This document shows, piece after piece, positions 31,859 to 40,573 of a DNA stretch of 64,000 nucleotides. Position 1 is the stretch's first letter. Every line of letters starts with the position of its first letter. Source of the DNA: Actinomycetota bacterium (GTDB lineage Bacteria; Actinomycetota; Thermoleophilia; BMS3ABIN01); NCBI GenBank assembly GCA_016235065.1, contig JACRMB010000005.1, positions 73,524-137,523 of the forward strand. Direction: 5' to 3'. A program made the position numbers and the translations under genes. The notes under the pieces are model-generated. The model was not told the DNA's origin and did no database searches. It saw only the letters and a list, made by a program, of their open reading frames with translations.

Positions 31859-33859
31859 CTAGGCCGGGGTCGGGGCTGCTACCAGCTCGACATACGGGAC
31901 CTTCTTGTGCTCCCAGGTGTTGCTCTCCAGGTTGTACTTGGAGTTAGTGAAGCACTTCCAGTTCTCGTCGTCCACGACCGGGAAGTCACCACGGTAGTAG
32001 TAACCGGGGTAGCGGGTCTCTTCACGGAAGTTGATGTGACGGGCGTGAGCCTCAGCTGCCCAGATGCGGTGGTAGTTCTCCCAGCAGCGCAGCAGCTCGT
32101 GCAGATCAGAAGCTGCGAGCCTGGCTGCATCCTCTTTCAGGATGTCGAGCTTGCGGAGGCCTTCGGCCAGCAGCGTGCCGCTGGTCGTGTACCAGGTAGA
32201 ACAACCGCCTACATACTCGTCCATGATCTTCATCAGGCGGAACTGCAGCATCCGCGGAGAGATGTAGTTCGGGTTCACGTCGATGTTCTTCGGCGCGGTG
32301 GTGTAGGAGTTGTACTTCGCATAGAGCTCCAGCGGCGCGTACATCTCAGCCACCAGGTCATCTACGCTCTCCTTGACGGCCGGTGTGTAACCTTCGTGAT
32401 CGAGGCACCATGAGACCATCATCTTGCCGGCGATCCTGCCCTCGGCATGGGAGCCGGAGGAGAACTTGTGGCCGGAAGCGCCTACTACGTCACCGGACAT
32501 GAACAGACCGTTGACGGTAGACATGCGGTTATAGCCCCAAGACCATTCTTCGGGGGCTCCCGGGATGTCGCCGGGGCCGCTTACCCAGAAGCCGGCGCAG
32601 CCAGCGTGGGAACCGAGCAGATACGGCTCGGACGGCATAAGCTCGGACGGAACCTTGTCCGGCTCTACATCGTTGGCGGCCCAGAGGCCGGCCTGCGCGA
32701 TGGTCATGTCGAGGAAGTCTTCCCAAGCCTCGGCTTCGAGGTGCTTGAGGGCCTTCTCGTCCATGGTCTCAGCCAGCTTGGCCATGGCCTTGTCGGTGTG
32801 CATCATGATTGGGCCGTTACCAGCCTTCATCTCGATCATGGCCGCGTGGTTACGCAGGTTGGTGCCCATCGGGTTGTCGTACGGTGCGAACTGCTCGTGG
32901 ATGATATCCGCGTGCTTGACGCAGTAGTCCTCACCCAGGGCGTTGGTGGCCTGTGCCTTGAAGAACAGGAACCAGGCGCCGACCGGGCCGTAACCATCCT
33001 TGAAGCGCATGGGTACGAAGCGGTTCTCCATCAGGGTCAGCTCAGCGCCGGCCTGGATGCCCATGGCATAACCGGAGCCGGAGTTCCATACGGGGAACCA
33101 GGCGCGGCCCATGCCCTCGCCGACCGACCGCGGCCGGAAGACGTTGACGGCTCCACCGGAGCCATTGAGGACGGTGTTGGCCTTGAAGACATACACCTTG
33201 TTCTCGCGTGTGCTGAAACCGATGGCGCCAGCGACACGGTTGGGCTCGTTGGAGTCCATGAGCAGCCTGGTGCAGAATACGCGCTCGTAGAGGTTCTCAG
33301 CCATGCCTGTAGCGGCTTTGTTGAGTTCCAGAGCTTTCTTGGCTACCTCGCCGACGATGGCCTTGTAGGACTCGCCGTTGATCATGATCTGCCACTTGCC
33401 TGAGCGTACCGGCATGGCACCATCTTTCAGGGAACCCATACCGGCGTTACGGGCGGCGATGCCGTCCATGGAGTGGCCCTCGGCGTCTTTCTTCCAGATC
33501 GGGAGGCCCCACTCTTCAAACAGGTCCACGGAGTCATCGACGACACGGGCGAGGTCCCAGGTAAGGTCTTCGCGGGTGATGCCCATGAGGTCGGAGCGGA
33601 CCATGCGTACATAGTCCATCGGGTCGTTGTCACCGATGTAGGTGTTGATGGCTGAGAGGCCCTGGGCGACGGCGCCTGAGCGCTCGACCGCGGCCTTGTC
33701 GACCAATACTACCTTGAGGTTCTTCGGGTTGGCCCAACGGACCGCTTCAAAGGCAGCACCGGCGCCGGACATACCGCCACCGAGGATGAGGATATCGCAA
33801 GACACCTCTTCCACTGCCGGCTTCTCAACAAACTGGAAGCTGTTTGTTTCTTTCTCCAT
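31859..33859 (-). CDS. aprA: adenylylsulfate reductase alpha subunit AprA
   Basis: AprA binds FAD and APS and carries out APS reduction to sulfite and AMP in the cytoplasm. The 666-residue product has the FAD loop ILGGGMSGAGAAFEAVRW, the flavin domain of the succinate-dehydrogenase-like family with MSTVNGLFMSGDVVGASGHKF, and the AprA-type stretch SAGCAGFWVSGPGD or close variant (HAGCAGFWVSGPGDIPGAPE). Length matches known AprA (about 650-670). It follows aprB by 30 bases. No feature seen tells whether it works in the reductive or oxidative direction; linkage to qmoABC and sat favours sulfate reduction. Confidence 0.97.
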   Translation of the reverse strand: MEKETNSFQFVEKPAVEEVSCDILILGGGMSGAGAAFEAVRWANPKNLKVVLVDKAAVERSGAVAQGLSAINTYIGDNDPMDYVRMVRSDLMGITREDLTWDLARVVDDSVDLFEEWGLPIWKKDAEGHSMDGIAARNAGMGSLKDGAMPVRSGKWQIMINGESYKAIVGEVAKKALELNKAATGMAENLYERVFCTRLLMDSNEPNRVAGAIGFSTRENKVYVFKANTVLNGSGGAVNVFRPRSVGEGMGRAWFPVWNSGSGYAMGIQAGAELTLMENRFVPMRFKDGYGPVGAWFLFFKAQATNALGEDYCVKHADIIHEQFAPYDNPMGTNLRNHAAMIEMKAGNGPIMMHTDKAMAKLAETMDEKALKHLEAEAWEDFLDMTIAQAGLWAANDVEPDKVPSELMPSEPYLLGSHAGCAGFWVSGPGDIPGAPEEWSWGYNRMSTVNGLFMSGDVVGASGHKFSSGSHAEGRIAGKMMVSWCLDHEGYTPAVKESVDDLVAEMYAPLELYAKYNSYTTAPKNIDVNPNYISPRMLQFRLMKIMDEYVGGCSTWYTTSGTLLAEGLRKLDILKEDAARLAASDLHELLRCWENYHRIWAAEAHARHINFREETRYPGYYYRGDFPVVDDENWKCFTNSKYNLESNTWEHKKVPYVELVAAPTPA

Positions 33860-33889
33860 GCTCTATCTCCTTATCTTCCTGTTAATTGA

Positions 33890-34303
33890 TCAGTCGATCG
33901 CGAAATTGAAGAAGCCGGGCTTCTTAATATCGTCGAAGTTCGCCTCGGGCATGCCGGCGTACGGGTCGGTGATGCCATCGGGGCGCATGTTGATCGGGAA
34001 CTTGAAGCGCTTGAGGGTGCCATTGCGGAACTTTACGGTCCACATGATGGAATCGGTACCCCGCATCGGGATAACGGAAGCACCCAGAGGAGCGAAGTCA
34101 GCATAAGCGCGGACCTCGATCGCCTGCTGCGGGCAGATCTTGACGCAGTTGTAGCACTCCCAGCACTGCTCCGGCTCCTGGTTATGAGCCTTCATGCGCT
34201 CTGTATCAAGAGTCATCAGGTCGTGCGGGCAGATGTACATGCAAGCGGTCTTTTCCTGACCCTTGCAGCCATCGCATTTTTCTGTAATCACGAAACTAGG
34301 CAT
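33890..34303 (-). CDS. aprB: adenylylsulfate reductase beta subunit AprB
   Basis: AprB holds two [4Fe-4S] clusters and passes electrons to the AprA flavin. Motifs are CDGCKGQEKTACMYICPHDLM (first cluster, with the AprB-type insertion) and CWECYNCVKICPQQAI (second), followed by a C-terminal arm that wraps AprA. The ATG at 34303 gives 137 residues and begins MPSFVITEKCDGC, the usual start; AAGGAGG lies 12 bases upstream. The frame extends to TTG 34315, but that abuts the ribosome site. Confidence 0.97.
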   Translation of the reverse strand: MPSFVITEKCDGCKGQEKTACMYICPHDLMTLDTERMKAHNQEPEQCWECYNCVKICPQQAIEVRAYADFAPLGASVIPMRGTDSIMWTVKFRNGTLKRFKFPINMRPDGITDPYAGMPEANFDDIKKPGFFNFAID

Positions 34304-34437
34304 ATCGTTTTCCAACCTCCTTGATGTTGATATTTCTGCCTTGATTCACCTGCTGTTACTTAACTGTCCTGCACCCCCTCTCCTGGGATAAGTATTTCGA
34401 GAAATATAATGGCTTCAGCAACTGGCTGATTGCCGGA

Positions 34438-35652
34438 TTAAACGCCTTCCGAGTACTTGTGGGTCTTGATCTCGACCTTCTCGGTCAGACCCTCGTAGTA
34501 CTCACGCAGGATGGTGAGGACTTCGGGACGGCTGAAGTGATCGGGCACATCCTCGCCCTCGGAGAGCATCTTGCGCAGCTTGGTGCCGCTGAGCAGCATG
34601 CGGTCTTCCTTGCCGTGGGGGCAGGTGCGCATCGAGGCCATGCCGTCGCACTTGGTGCAGTAGAAAGTCCAGTCGATCTTGAGCGGCTGGGTCTCGAGGG
34701 CGCCGGCCGGGATCTCGTCGAAGATGTGGTGGGCGTCGAAGGGACCGTAGTAGTCACCGACACCAGCGTGGTCGCGGCCGACGATCAGGTGGCTGCAGCC
34801 ATAGTTCTGGCGGAACAGCGCGTGCAGCAGGGCTTCACGCGGACCGGCATAACGCATGTCCAGCGGATAGCCGCCGACGGCGCAGGTGTCCTTGACGAAG
34901 TAATCCTCGATGAGGATGTCGATGGCGTTCTGGCGCACGTCTGAAGGTATGTCGCCAGGCTTGAGCTTGCCGAGCAGCATGTGGATGAAGACGCCGTCGC
35001 AGGTCTCGATGGCGATCTTGGCCAGATACTCGTGGGAGCGGTGCATCGGGTTACGGGTCTGGAAAGCGGCAACCGTGTTCCAGCCCTTCTCCTCGAAGAT
35101 GGCCCGCGACTGCGCCGGGGTCAGATAGATCTCAGGATATTCTGAGGGGAAGTTGGCCTGGGAAAGGACCTTGACCGGGCCGGCCAGGTTGACTTCCTCC
35201 TGGTTCATGACCATGGCGACACCAGGATGCTCCATGTCATTGGTCGTATATACCGTCTGGCACTCGTGTTCCTTGTCGATGGTGTACTTCTCGGTGACGG
35301 TCATGGTCGCCATCGTCTCGCCGGTTTCTTCGGAAACCAGTGCGATCTCCTCGCCGTCCTTGATGCTGTCAGCCTGACCCTGAGTGGTCGAGAGGGTGAT
35401 CGGGATCGGCCAGAAGGTCCCGTCGGCCATGGTGAATTTGTCGCAGACACCCTGCCAGTCAGCCTTGGTCATGAAACCGGTGAGCGGTGTGAATCCGCCG
35501 ATGCCCATCATGATCAGGTCGCCCACTTCGCGAGATGAGATGCGCACCTGGGTCAGGCTCTTGGCCTTCTCCTGCTCCGCTGCGAGTTCCGTTCCCGACA
35601 GCAAAAGCGGCATTAATTTCTTGTCCTTACCGTGTGGATTTACCAAAGCCAT
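34438..35652 (-). CDS. sat: sulfate adenylyltransferase Sat
   Basis: Sat activates sulfate with ATP to APS and pyrophosphate. The 404-residue product has the ATP-sulfurylase motifs [13 protein letters not shown] (Q-x-R-N-P-x-H), [20 protein letters not shown] and the C-terminal zinc site [18 protein letters not shown], as in dissimilatory homooligomeric Sat of prokaryotes, with no APS-kinase domain. The start codon at 35652 gives [20 protein letters not shown]. It lies between adk and aprB on the same strand, with 52 and 134 bases of spacing. Confidence 0.97.
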   Translation of the reverse strand: MALVNPHGKDKKLMPLLLSGTELAAEQEKAKSLTQVRISSREVGDLIMMGIGGFTPLTGFMTKADWQGVCDKFTMADGTFWPIPITLSTTQGQADSIKDGEEIALVSEETGETMATMTVTEKYTIDKEHECQTVYTTNDMEHPGVAMVMNQEEVNLAGPVKVLSQANFPSEYPEIYLTPAQSRAIFEEKGWNTVAAFQTRNPMHRSHEYLAKIAIETCDGVFIHMLLGKLKPGDIPSDVRQNAIDILIEDYFVKDTCAVGGYPLDMRYAGPREALLHALFRQNYGCSHLIVGRDHAGVGDYYGPFDAHHIFDEIPAGALETQPLKIDWTFYCTKCDGMASMRTCPHGKEDRMLLSGTKLRKMLSEGEDVPDHFSRPEVLTILREYYEGLTEKVEIKTHKYSEGV

Positions 35653-35704
35653 TAGCGTGACCCTCCTGTTAGATAGTTACCTGGTATTGATATTGACGCG
35701 CGCT

Positions 35705-36352
35705 TCAGCTTATTCCGAGCGTCGCCGTGACATTCGCGAATATATCATCGATGCTGCCGGTGCCGCTTAAAGACTTGAGAATCCCCTTGCCGGAGTAGTA
35801 GTCGATCAGAGGGGCAGTCTGCTGGGTGTAGACTTCCAGGCGTTTCTGGATGGTCTCTTCCTGGTCGTCGTCACGCTGATACAGTTCGCCGCCGCACTTG
35901 TCGCACTTGCCTTCAGTGGCGGGAGGGCTGAAATAGATGTTGTACATCTGGCCGCAGTCCTTGCAGGTGCGTCGGCCGGTAAGGCGTTTCATGAGGTCTT
36001 CGAGGGGGACATCTACGCTGAGTGCGGAATCGAGAGGCATGCCCAGCTCTTCAAGCATGGCGTCGAGGGCTTCTGCCTGCGCGGTGTTCCTGGGGAAGCC
36101 GTCGAGGATGAATCCCTTTTTGCAGTCGTCATCCTGGAGACGCTCCTTCATCATGCCCAGCACTACGCTGTCGGGGACAAGCTCACCTTTGTCCATGAAG
36201 GACTTGGCTTCAATGCCCAGCTCGGTTCCTTCCGATACCGCCGCCCTTAGAAGGTCGCCCGTTGAGATCTGAGGGATGCCCACCATCTCGATCAGCTTTT
36301 TCGCCTGCGTTCCTTTTCCAGCCCCTGGTGCTCCAAGTAATACTAGTCTCAC
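35705..36352 (-). CDS. adk: adenylate kinase with zinc-binding lid
   Basis: Adenylate kinase converts AMP, which APS reductase releases, and ATP to two ADP. The product has the P-loop LLGAPGAGKGTQ, FPRNTAQAEAL and a zinc lid (CKDCGQMYNI...CDKCGGELY, about residues 130-160) typical of Gram-positive and anaerobic bacteria. The frame is open to an ATG at 36364, but GGAGG (36362-36358) is then inside it; GTG at 36352, 5 bases after GGAGG, gives the standard MRLVLLGAPG start. Placement ahead of sat rather than in a ribosomal-protein operon fits recycling of AMP from sulfate reduction. Confidence 0.95.
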   Translation of the reverse strand: MRLVLLGAPGAGKGTQAKKLIEMVGIPQISTGDLLRAAVSEGTELGIEAKSFMDKGELVPDSVVLGMMKERLQDDDCKKGFILDGFPRNTAQAEALDAMLEELGMPLDSALSVDVPLEDLMKRLTGRRTCKDCGQMYNIYFSPPATEGKCDKCGGELYQRDDDQEETIQKRLEVYTQQTAPLIDYYSGKGILKSLSGTGSIDDIFANVTATLGIS

Positions 36353-36364
36353 GCTTGCCTCCAT

Positions 36365-36666
36365 TTAGATGGCACGGTTATTGTGCTGGCCGGCATTTGA
36401 ATTGTTTGCCGGTCAACCTTATCTATATAAAGAACAACTAGATATCTGGCAGGACCTGAAGCGACGAAGTCACCAGTCGCTCGATACGGCTTAGTTACGC
36501 GAGTGTTGCCTGTGAATGATACGCGGACCGCTGATTACGACTCTGTGGAAACCGCGCGAGCGCTATTGTATACCGACGGGAGTATATGTTTCAAGAAGCA
36601 AACGAGGTCTATTTATTAGTCTTTCTTATCAGGCTTATCAGCCGCGTTTGCGCGGTATCAGCGGAT
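36365..36666. other. intergenic region upstream of adk-sat-apr-qmo operon
   Basis: No gene is visible in this 302-base stretch. Seen are AT-rich DNA next to adk (36365-36450, likely promoter region of the sulfate-reduction operon), a short dyad AGCGAC/GTCGCT near 36458-36482, and CCGCG/CGCGG near 36640-36655 just past the end of the YgjP-type gene. No confident -35/-10 pair could be chosen. Confidence 0.5.
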
Positions 36667-37452
36667 TCAGCGGTCAAGCCATGAAGGAACCAGCTGCCAT
36701 GACTCACCCAGTTCCCGCCGGTGCTCGCGCCAGGATGGCTCGTGGCGTGCGACCAGCGACCAGAAACGCCGCGAATGGTTCAGCTGCCGGATATGGCATA
36801 GCTCATGTACCAGCACATAGCGGACCAGATGCGGCGGCAGGAAAAGGAGTTTCTGGTTGAGGCTGATAGTCCTTTTTGGCGAGCAGCTGGCCCAGCGGGT
36901 CTGCTGGTTGCCGATGATGGCTTTTTCGAACTCCAGACCAGTCTCGCTGCTGAGTTCATGGAGCCAGGGAACAAGATGGGCGCGGGCCTTGCGGCCGGTC
37001 CAGCGGCTGAGGGCGAGCAGGCATTGCGGGGTATCGCCCGTCCTCCCGGTAAGCCTGAGATGATTCTCCGAATGCTCCCGGACGACCGTGCGGCTGGAAT
37101 CGGTGTGGTTAACGGCAACGGACCAGGTCTCGCCGATGGCATGAAAGTCGATCTCGGCTGGAATCGAGGGTGGACGCCTGTCCGCCAGCTCCTGGCGGCG
37201 CTCGTCGGCCCAGCGCCTGGCATTCTCGATCCAGGTTTTTTTGCTCCTGACGATCCCTGGCACGCGCTTGAGGCTGTATCCTGCCGGGACGACCACCACC
37301 AGGCCTTTCTCGGGTGTCATGTTCAGGCGGACCGTCCTGGCGCGCGGACTGACTCTTATCGAGTAATCGAAGATCTCGTCCGGGGGAAACAGGGTCAGGG
37401 GGGTTGCTTCTCCCCCCGGCGTCGGTTCATGTATCTGGGAGGATTCGTCCAT
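36667..37452 (-). CDS. YgjP/WLM-like metal-dependent hydrolase
   Basis: The product of about 261 residues has the zincin motif HELCHIRQLNHSRRFWSLV near its C-terminus, with the family's RWASCSPKRTISLNQKLLFLP just before it, and DYSIRVSPRARTVRLNMTPEKGL at the N-terminus. YgjP-like proteins resemble peptidases, but their substrate is unsettled; in some bacteria they are linked to restriction-modification, which is not present here. The ATG at 37452 was chosen over the TTG two codons upstream. Confidence 0.85.
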   Translation of the reverse strand: MDESSQIHEPTPGGEATPLTLFPPDEIFDYSIRVSPRARTVRLNMTPEKGLVVVVPAGYSLKRVPGIVRSKKTWIENARRWADERRQELADRRPPSIPAEIDFHAIGETWSVAVNHTDSSRTVVREHSENHLRLTGRTGDTPQCLLALSRWTGRKARAHLVPWLHELSSETGLEFEKAIIGNQQTRWASCSPKRTISLNQKLLFLPPHLVRYVLVHELCHIRQLNHSRRFWSLVARHEPSWREHRRELGESWQLVPSWLDR

Positions 37453-37542
37453 GGGCAATATAATGCCCGTGGATCAGAGGATATTCAATGGATGGAAGAA
37501 AAAAAGTCTACGCCGAGTGGGACAGCTTATCAGCCTTCATCA

Positions 37543-38532
37543 TCATTCTGCCTCTGGAACCGGCAGTTCAGCCTCGACCAGCGCTGGCTCTCCCCCGCCC
37601 CGTCGCTCAGAAACTTTTTTCTCCAGCCATTTGCGGGGCCAGTCGACAAGTTTCTGCAGGCCGATACAGATCGCCAGCAGAAGCGGGATCGAGGCCACGG
37701 CGACAAACGGGCTTGAAGCCCTTCCGACCGCGATGAGCCCGAGTCCGCCCAGCAATGCCATGAACTGATAATGGAAAAGGTAGATCGTATATGAGTTCTC
37801 ACCAAGTCTGGCGACGAAAGCACCGCCTGGGATGGTGAAGCTGTTTTCGATGGCAGCCAGACAAAACAGCGTCACCGCCATGTAGAACAGCGGGATCAGC
37901 CATAATTCTGAATGAGAGAAGATCTTGTCGGGCACCCGGATCGACCAGGTCAGGAAGAGCAGCGCGGCTGTTGTCGCGCCCATGACCGGCCAGCCCTTAA
38001 GCTGTCTGACTCCTTTTTCCGCAAGCGGAGCTATCAACATGCCCATCGCAAAGAGCACCAGATTGCCCAAGAGAAAACCGCGGTAATAATAAGTTAGCGG
38101 AATCACCAGATCCGGCAGGCCCGCCCGGACTTCCACATTCAGATACAGAAGCGAAGTCAAAAAGAACAGGAAACCTGTGAGGCCAGCGACGGCCAGGGCG
38201 AAACGTGCTATACCCAGTCTGCGCATCACCATATAGAACAGGGGCGCGACCCAGTAGCACTGCAGGATCGCCGTGATGAACCATAGTTCGTTGTTTCTGA
38301 CGAAGGGCACTCCCATCCAGATCAGGACGGAATACAGCCCTGAGTGGTAGAGCTCGTTATATATCTCAACAGCCGGCATGTAAAAGAGTGGGATCGTCAG
38401 AAGCGAGAGCCAGTAGAGCGGGTAGATCCTGACAGCCCGGGTGTATGCGAACTTGATCAGGACCTTGCCGGTGGGATCTCCGCGGGAAAATCTTTTCCGC
38501 AGTGAATAATAGAGGCCGAAACCGCTCAGCAC
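37543..38532 (-). CDS. acyltransferase-3 family membrane protein, N-terminus displaced by a frameshift
   Basis: The product has about nine membrane segments and matches acyltransferase-3 (OafA/NodX-like) proteins, which O-acylate surface sugars. From GTG 38532 it begins MLSGFGLYYSLRKRF, which is normally an internal motif around residue 50-60. In-frame codons upstream continue the family sequence (SILKGLAILVVLVAHYSS, then YASEAVSIFF) but meet a stop with no ATG, GTG or TTG first. Adding one A to the A5 run at 38676-38680 would join it to the ATG at 38693. It may be a frameshifted gene, a sequence error, or use a rare start. Confidence 0.75.
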   Translation of the reverse strand: MLSGFGLYYSLRKRFSRGDPTGKVLIKFAYTRAVRIYPLYWLSLLTIPLFYMPAVEIYNELYHSGLYSVLIWMGVPFVRNNELWFITAILQCYWVAPLFYMVMRRLGIARFALAVAGLTGFLFFLTSLLYLNVEVRAGLPDLVIPLTYYYRGFLLGNLVLFAMGMLIAPLAEKGVRQLKGWPVMGATTAALLFLTWSIRVPDKIFSHSELWLIPLFYMAVTLFCLAAIENSFTIPGGAFVARLGENSYTIYLFHYQFMALLGGLGLIAVGRASSPFVAVASIPLLLAICIGLQKLVDWPRKWLEKKVSERRGGGEPALVEAELPVPEAE

Positions 38533-38693
38533 GAAGAATATCGAAACCGCCTCCGAGGCGTATTCGGTAAAACGGCGTGTGTAGAAGGCGTACGCGTAGT
38601 GACTCGAATAATGCGCTACCAGTACTACGAGGATCGCCAGGCCTTTAAGGATGGATGTGGTTCTGCGAGAGCCCGTTTTTCAACCTTGTACAT
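38533..38693 (-). pseudogene. displaced N-terminal coding segment of the acyltransferase
   Basis: This stretch codes for the missing N-terminus in two frames. Codons from ATG 38693 give MYKVEK, and after the A5 run (38676-38680) the family sequence resumes in the other frame as TGSRRTTSILKGLAILVVLV. A single-base gain in the A-run restores one continuous frame with the downstream gene. Confidence 0.6.
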
Positions 38694-38776
38694 TATTGCA
38701 CGAGCCTGGGGATTCTCGCCTGAACTCAAATGATAATGCATCGGTGCTGTTTATTAAAGAGTTCTCACAGGTTATA

Positions 38777-38868
38777 TGGCGGAGGGGAAGGGATTCGAAC
38801 CCTTGAGGGACTCGCGCCCCTGCCGGTTTTCAAGACCGGTGCGTTCAGCCGGACTCCGCCACCCCTCC
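38777..38868 (-). tRNA. tRNA-Ser (anticodon TGA)
   Basis: Class II tRNA of 92 bases on the minus strand, acceptor GGAGGGG/CCCCTCC, anticodon loop CTTGAAA, long variable arm, T-loop GGTTCGAATCC and encoded CCA. It reads UCA/UCG and lies 10 bases after serS. The anticodon is TGA, not the TCA of a selenocysteine tRNA. Confidence 0.97.
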
Positions 38869-38878
38869 GCGGAATTGA

Positions 38879-40156
38879 TCAGTACCGCGTGATCGTGTCT
38901 GTGCCCATGAAATCCCTGAGGACCTCGGGAACCGTTATGGTGCCATCCTCATTCTGATAGTTTTCGATGATGGCCGCAAATGTCCGCCCTACGGCAAGGC
39001 CGCTGCCGTTATTCGTGTGGACGAAGCGGGGCTTGCCGCCTTCAGCAGGCCGGTAGCGGATATTCAGCCGTCGCGACTGGAAGTCCAGATAATTGGAGCA
39101 GGAAGAGATCTCCTTGTAGTCATTATAAGAGGGCAGCCAGACTTCGATATCGTAAGTCTTCGCGGAGGCAAAACCCATATCTCCAGTGCAGAGCGCGATG
39201 GTCCTGTAAGGCAGTTTGAGCCGCTTGAGGATCTCTTCGGCGTTGGCGGTCAGAGCCTCCAGCTCTTCGCCTGACGTCTCGGGTGTCATGAACTTGACCA
39301 GCTCCACCTTGTTGAATTGATGCTGGCGGATGAGCCCGCGGGTATCGCGTCCAGCAGCGCCGGCTTCCCGCCGGAAACTGGGAAGATAAGCGGTGACATG
39401 GATGGGAAGATCTTCCTCTTTCAGCATCTCGTCCCGGTAGATGTTAGTGACCGGCACTTCGGCGGTGGGATTCAGGTAGAGGTCGTCGTCACGCAGTTTG
39501 TACATCTCGGCCTGGGCGAACTTCGAAAGTTGCCCGGTTCCACGCATGCTTTCGCTGTTGACCAGGATCGGCGGAAAGAGTTCTGTGTAGCCATGCTCTC
39601 CCGTATGCAGATCCAGGAAGAAGTTGATCAGAGCCCGTTCCAGGCGCGCGCCCATTCCCCGCAACAGGGTGAACCGTGATTCGGCGACCTTGGCGCCGCG
39701 CTCCTGGTCGATGATCCCCAGTTCGGCGCCCAGGTCCCAGTGAGGTCGGGCCTCAAAATCGAAGCTTCTTGGCTCTCCCCAGGTGCGAATCGTGACATTG
39801 GCGTTCTCGTCGACACCATCCGGCACATCGCGCAGCGGCGTATTGGGAAGCTCAAGGACGATGTCCTCAAGCTGGCTCTCGATATCTTTCAGTACCAGGT
39901 CGAGGGCCTTTATCTCCTCGCCGACTTTCTTCATGGCGCTGATCTTCGCCGATGCGTCCTCGCCGGTTTTTTTTGCAGTAGCTACTTCGTCAGATACCTG
40001 ATTGCGCAAAGCTTTCTTTTCTTCTGCCTCGACGATTATCTCCCGGCGCTTCTTGTCGAGCTCGGCGAACTCGTCAAGCGGGGCGTCAATGCCCCGGCGT
40101 TCCAGAGCCTTTTTTATTTCATCCGGCTCGCTACGCAGCCGCTTGATATCCAGCAT
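38879..40156 (-). CDS. serS: seryl-tRNA synthetase
   Basis: The 425-residue enzyme has the N-terminal coiled-coil tRNA-binding arm (about residues 25-110, Glu/Lys-rich heptads) and class II motifs: motif 2 FRREAGAAGRDTRGLIRQHQF and motif 3 GSGLAVGRTFAAIIENYQ, with SCSNYLDFQSRRLNIRYR between them. It charges all Ser tRNAs and also tRNA-Sec. Its gene is followed 10 bases later by tRNA-Ser(TGA). Length and start are normal. Confidence 0.97.
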   Translation of the reverse strand: MLDIKRLRSEPDEIKKALERRGIDAPLDEFAELDKKRREIIVEAEEKKALRNQVSDEVATAKKTGEDASAKISAMKKVGEEIKALDLVLKDIESQLEDIVLELPNTPLRDVPDGVDENANVTIRTWGEPRSFDFEARPHWDLGAELGIIDQERGAKVAESRFTLLRGMGARLERALINFFLDLHTGEHGYTELFPPILVNSESMRGTGQLSKFAQAEMYKLRDDDLYLNPTAEVPVTNIYRDEMLKEEDLPIHVTAYLPSFRREAGAAGRDTRGLIRQHQFNKVELVKFMTPETSGEELEALTANAEEILKRLKLPYRTIALCTGDMGFASAKTYDIEVWLPSYNDYKEISSCSNYLDFQSRRLNIRYRPAEGGKPRFVHTNNGSGLAVGRTFAAIIENYQNEDGTITVPEVLRDFMGTDTITRY

Positions 40157-40246
40157 TGGTTCTCCTGTTAGTGATCTGACGACCTAGTCTACCCGAAACG
40201 GGGCCGGGTTCGCTAGAATGGAATTAGCCATCGAGAGAGGAAGTCC

Positions 40247-40573
40247 TTGGGAACCGAATCTGCATACGATCTGCTCAGGCGTGGCGAGTCTTTTTTAAAA
40301 AGCCGTCATCCCCAACAGGCGGCGGTGGTTCTGGAGCGGGCGCGCAAACAGGAACCTGGCCGCTCGTCGATACGCGAGGCGCTGGGCAGGGCCTATTATA
40401 ATTCCGGGCGATACGATGCAGCCGCGTCAGAGTTCAGATATGTAGTCGAATGTTATCCCACCAACGCTTATGCGCATTATTGCCTGGGCCGGTGCGGTGT
40501 GAAGCTGGGAGACGAGCTTATGGCCCGCCGCCATTTCCGGCTTGCCAGGGCATTCGGATACGAATGGGACTAG
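40247..40573 (+). CDS. small TPR-repeat protein
   Basis: The 108-residue product contains three tetratricopeptide repeats from about residue 5 to 104 (LLRRGESFLKSRHPQQAAVVLERARKQEP, then ALGRAYYNSGRYDAAASEFRYVVECYP, then AHYCLGRCGVKLGDELMARRHFRLA). The TTG start follows AGAGGAAG at normal spacing. No signal peptide is present, so it should be cytoplasmic and bind a protein partner that cannot be named. It overlaps the stop of the convergent phosphoesterase gene by 4 bases. Confidence 0.82.
   Translation: MGTESAYDLLRRGESFLKSRHPQQAAVVLERARKQEPGRSSIREALGRAYYNSGRYDAAASEFRYVVECYPTNAYAHYCLGRCGVKLGDELMARRHFRLARAFGYEWD

Noticed and set aside
32447-33403. 318-codon plus-strand frame opposite aprA
   Set aside because: Antisense to the highly conserved AprA, with no motif or ribosome site.
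36805-37716. 303-codon plus-strand frame over the YgjP-type gene
   Set aside because: Opposite strand has the zincin motif HELCHIRQLNH; this frame spans two minus-strand genes.
38777-38868. Possible selenocysteine tRNA
   Set aside because: The anticodon is TGA (Ser), not TCA, and the arm lengths are those of a normal tRNA-Ser.
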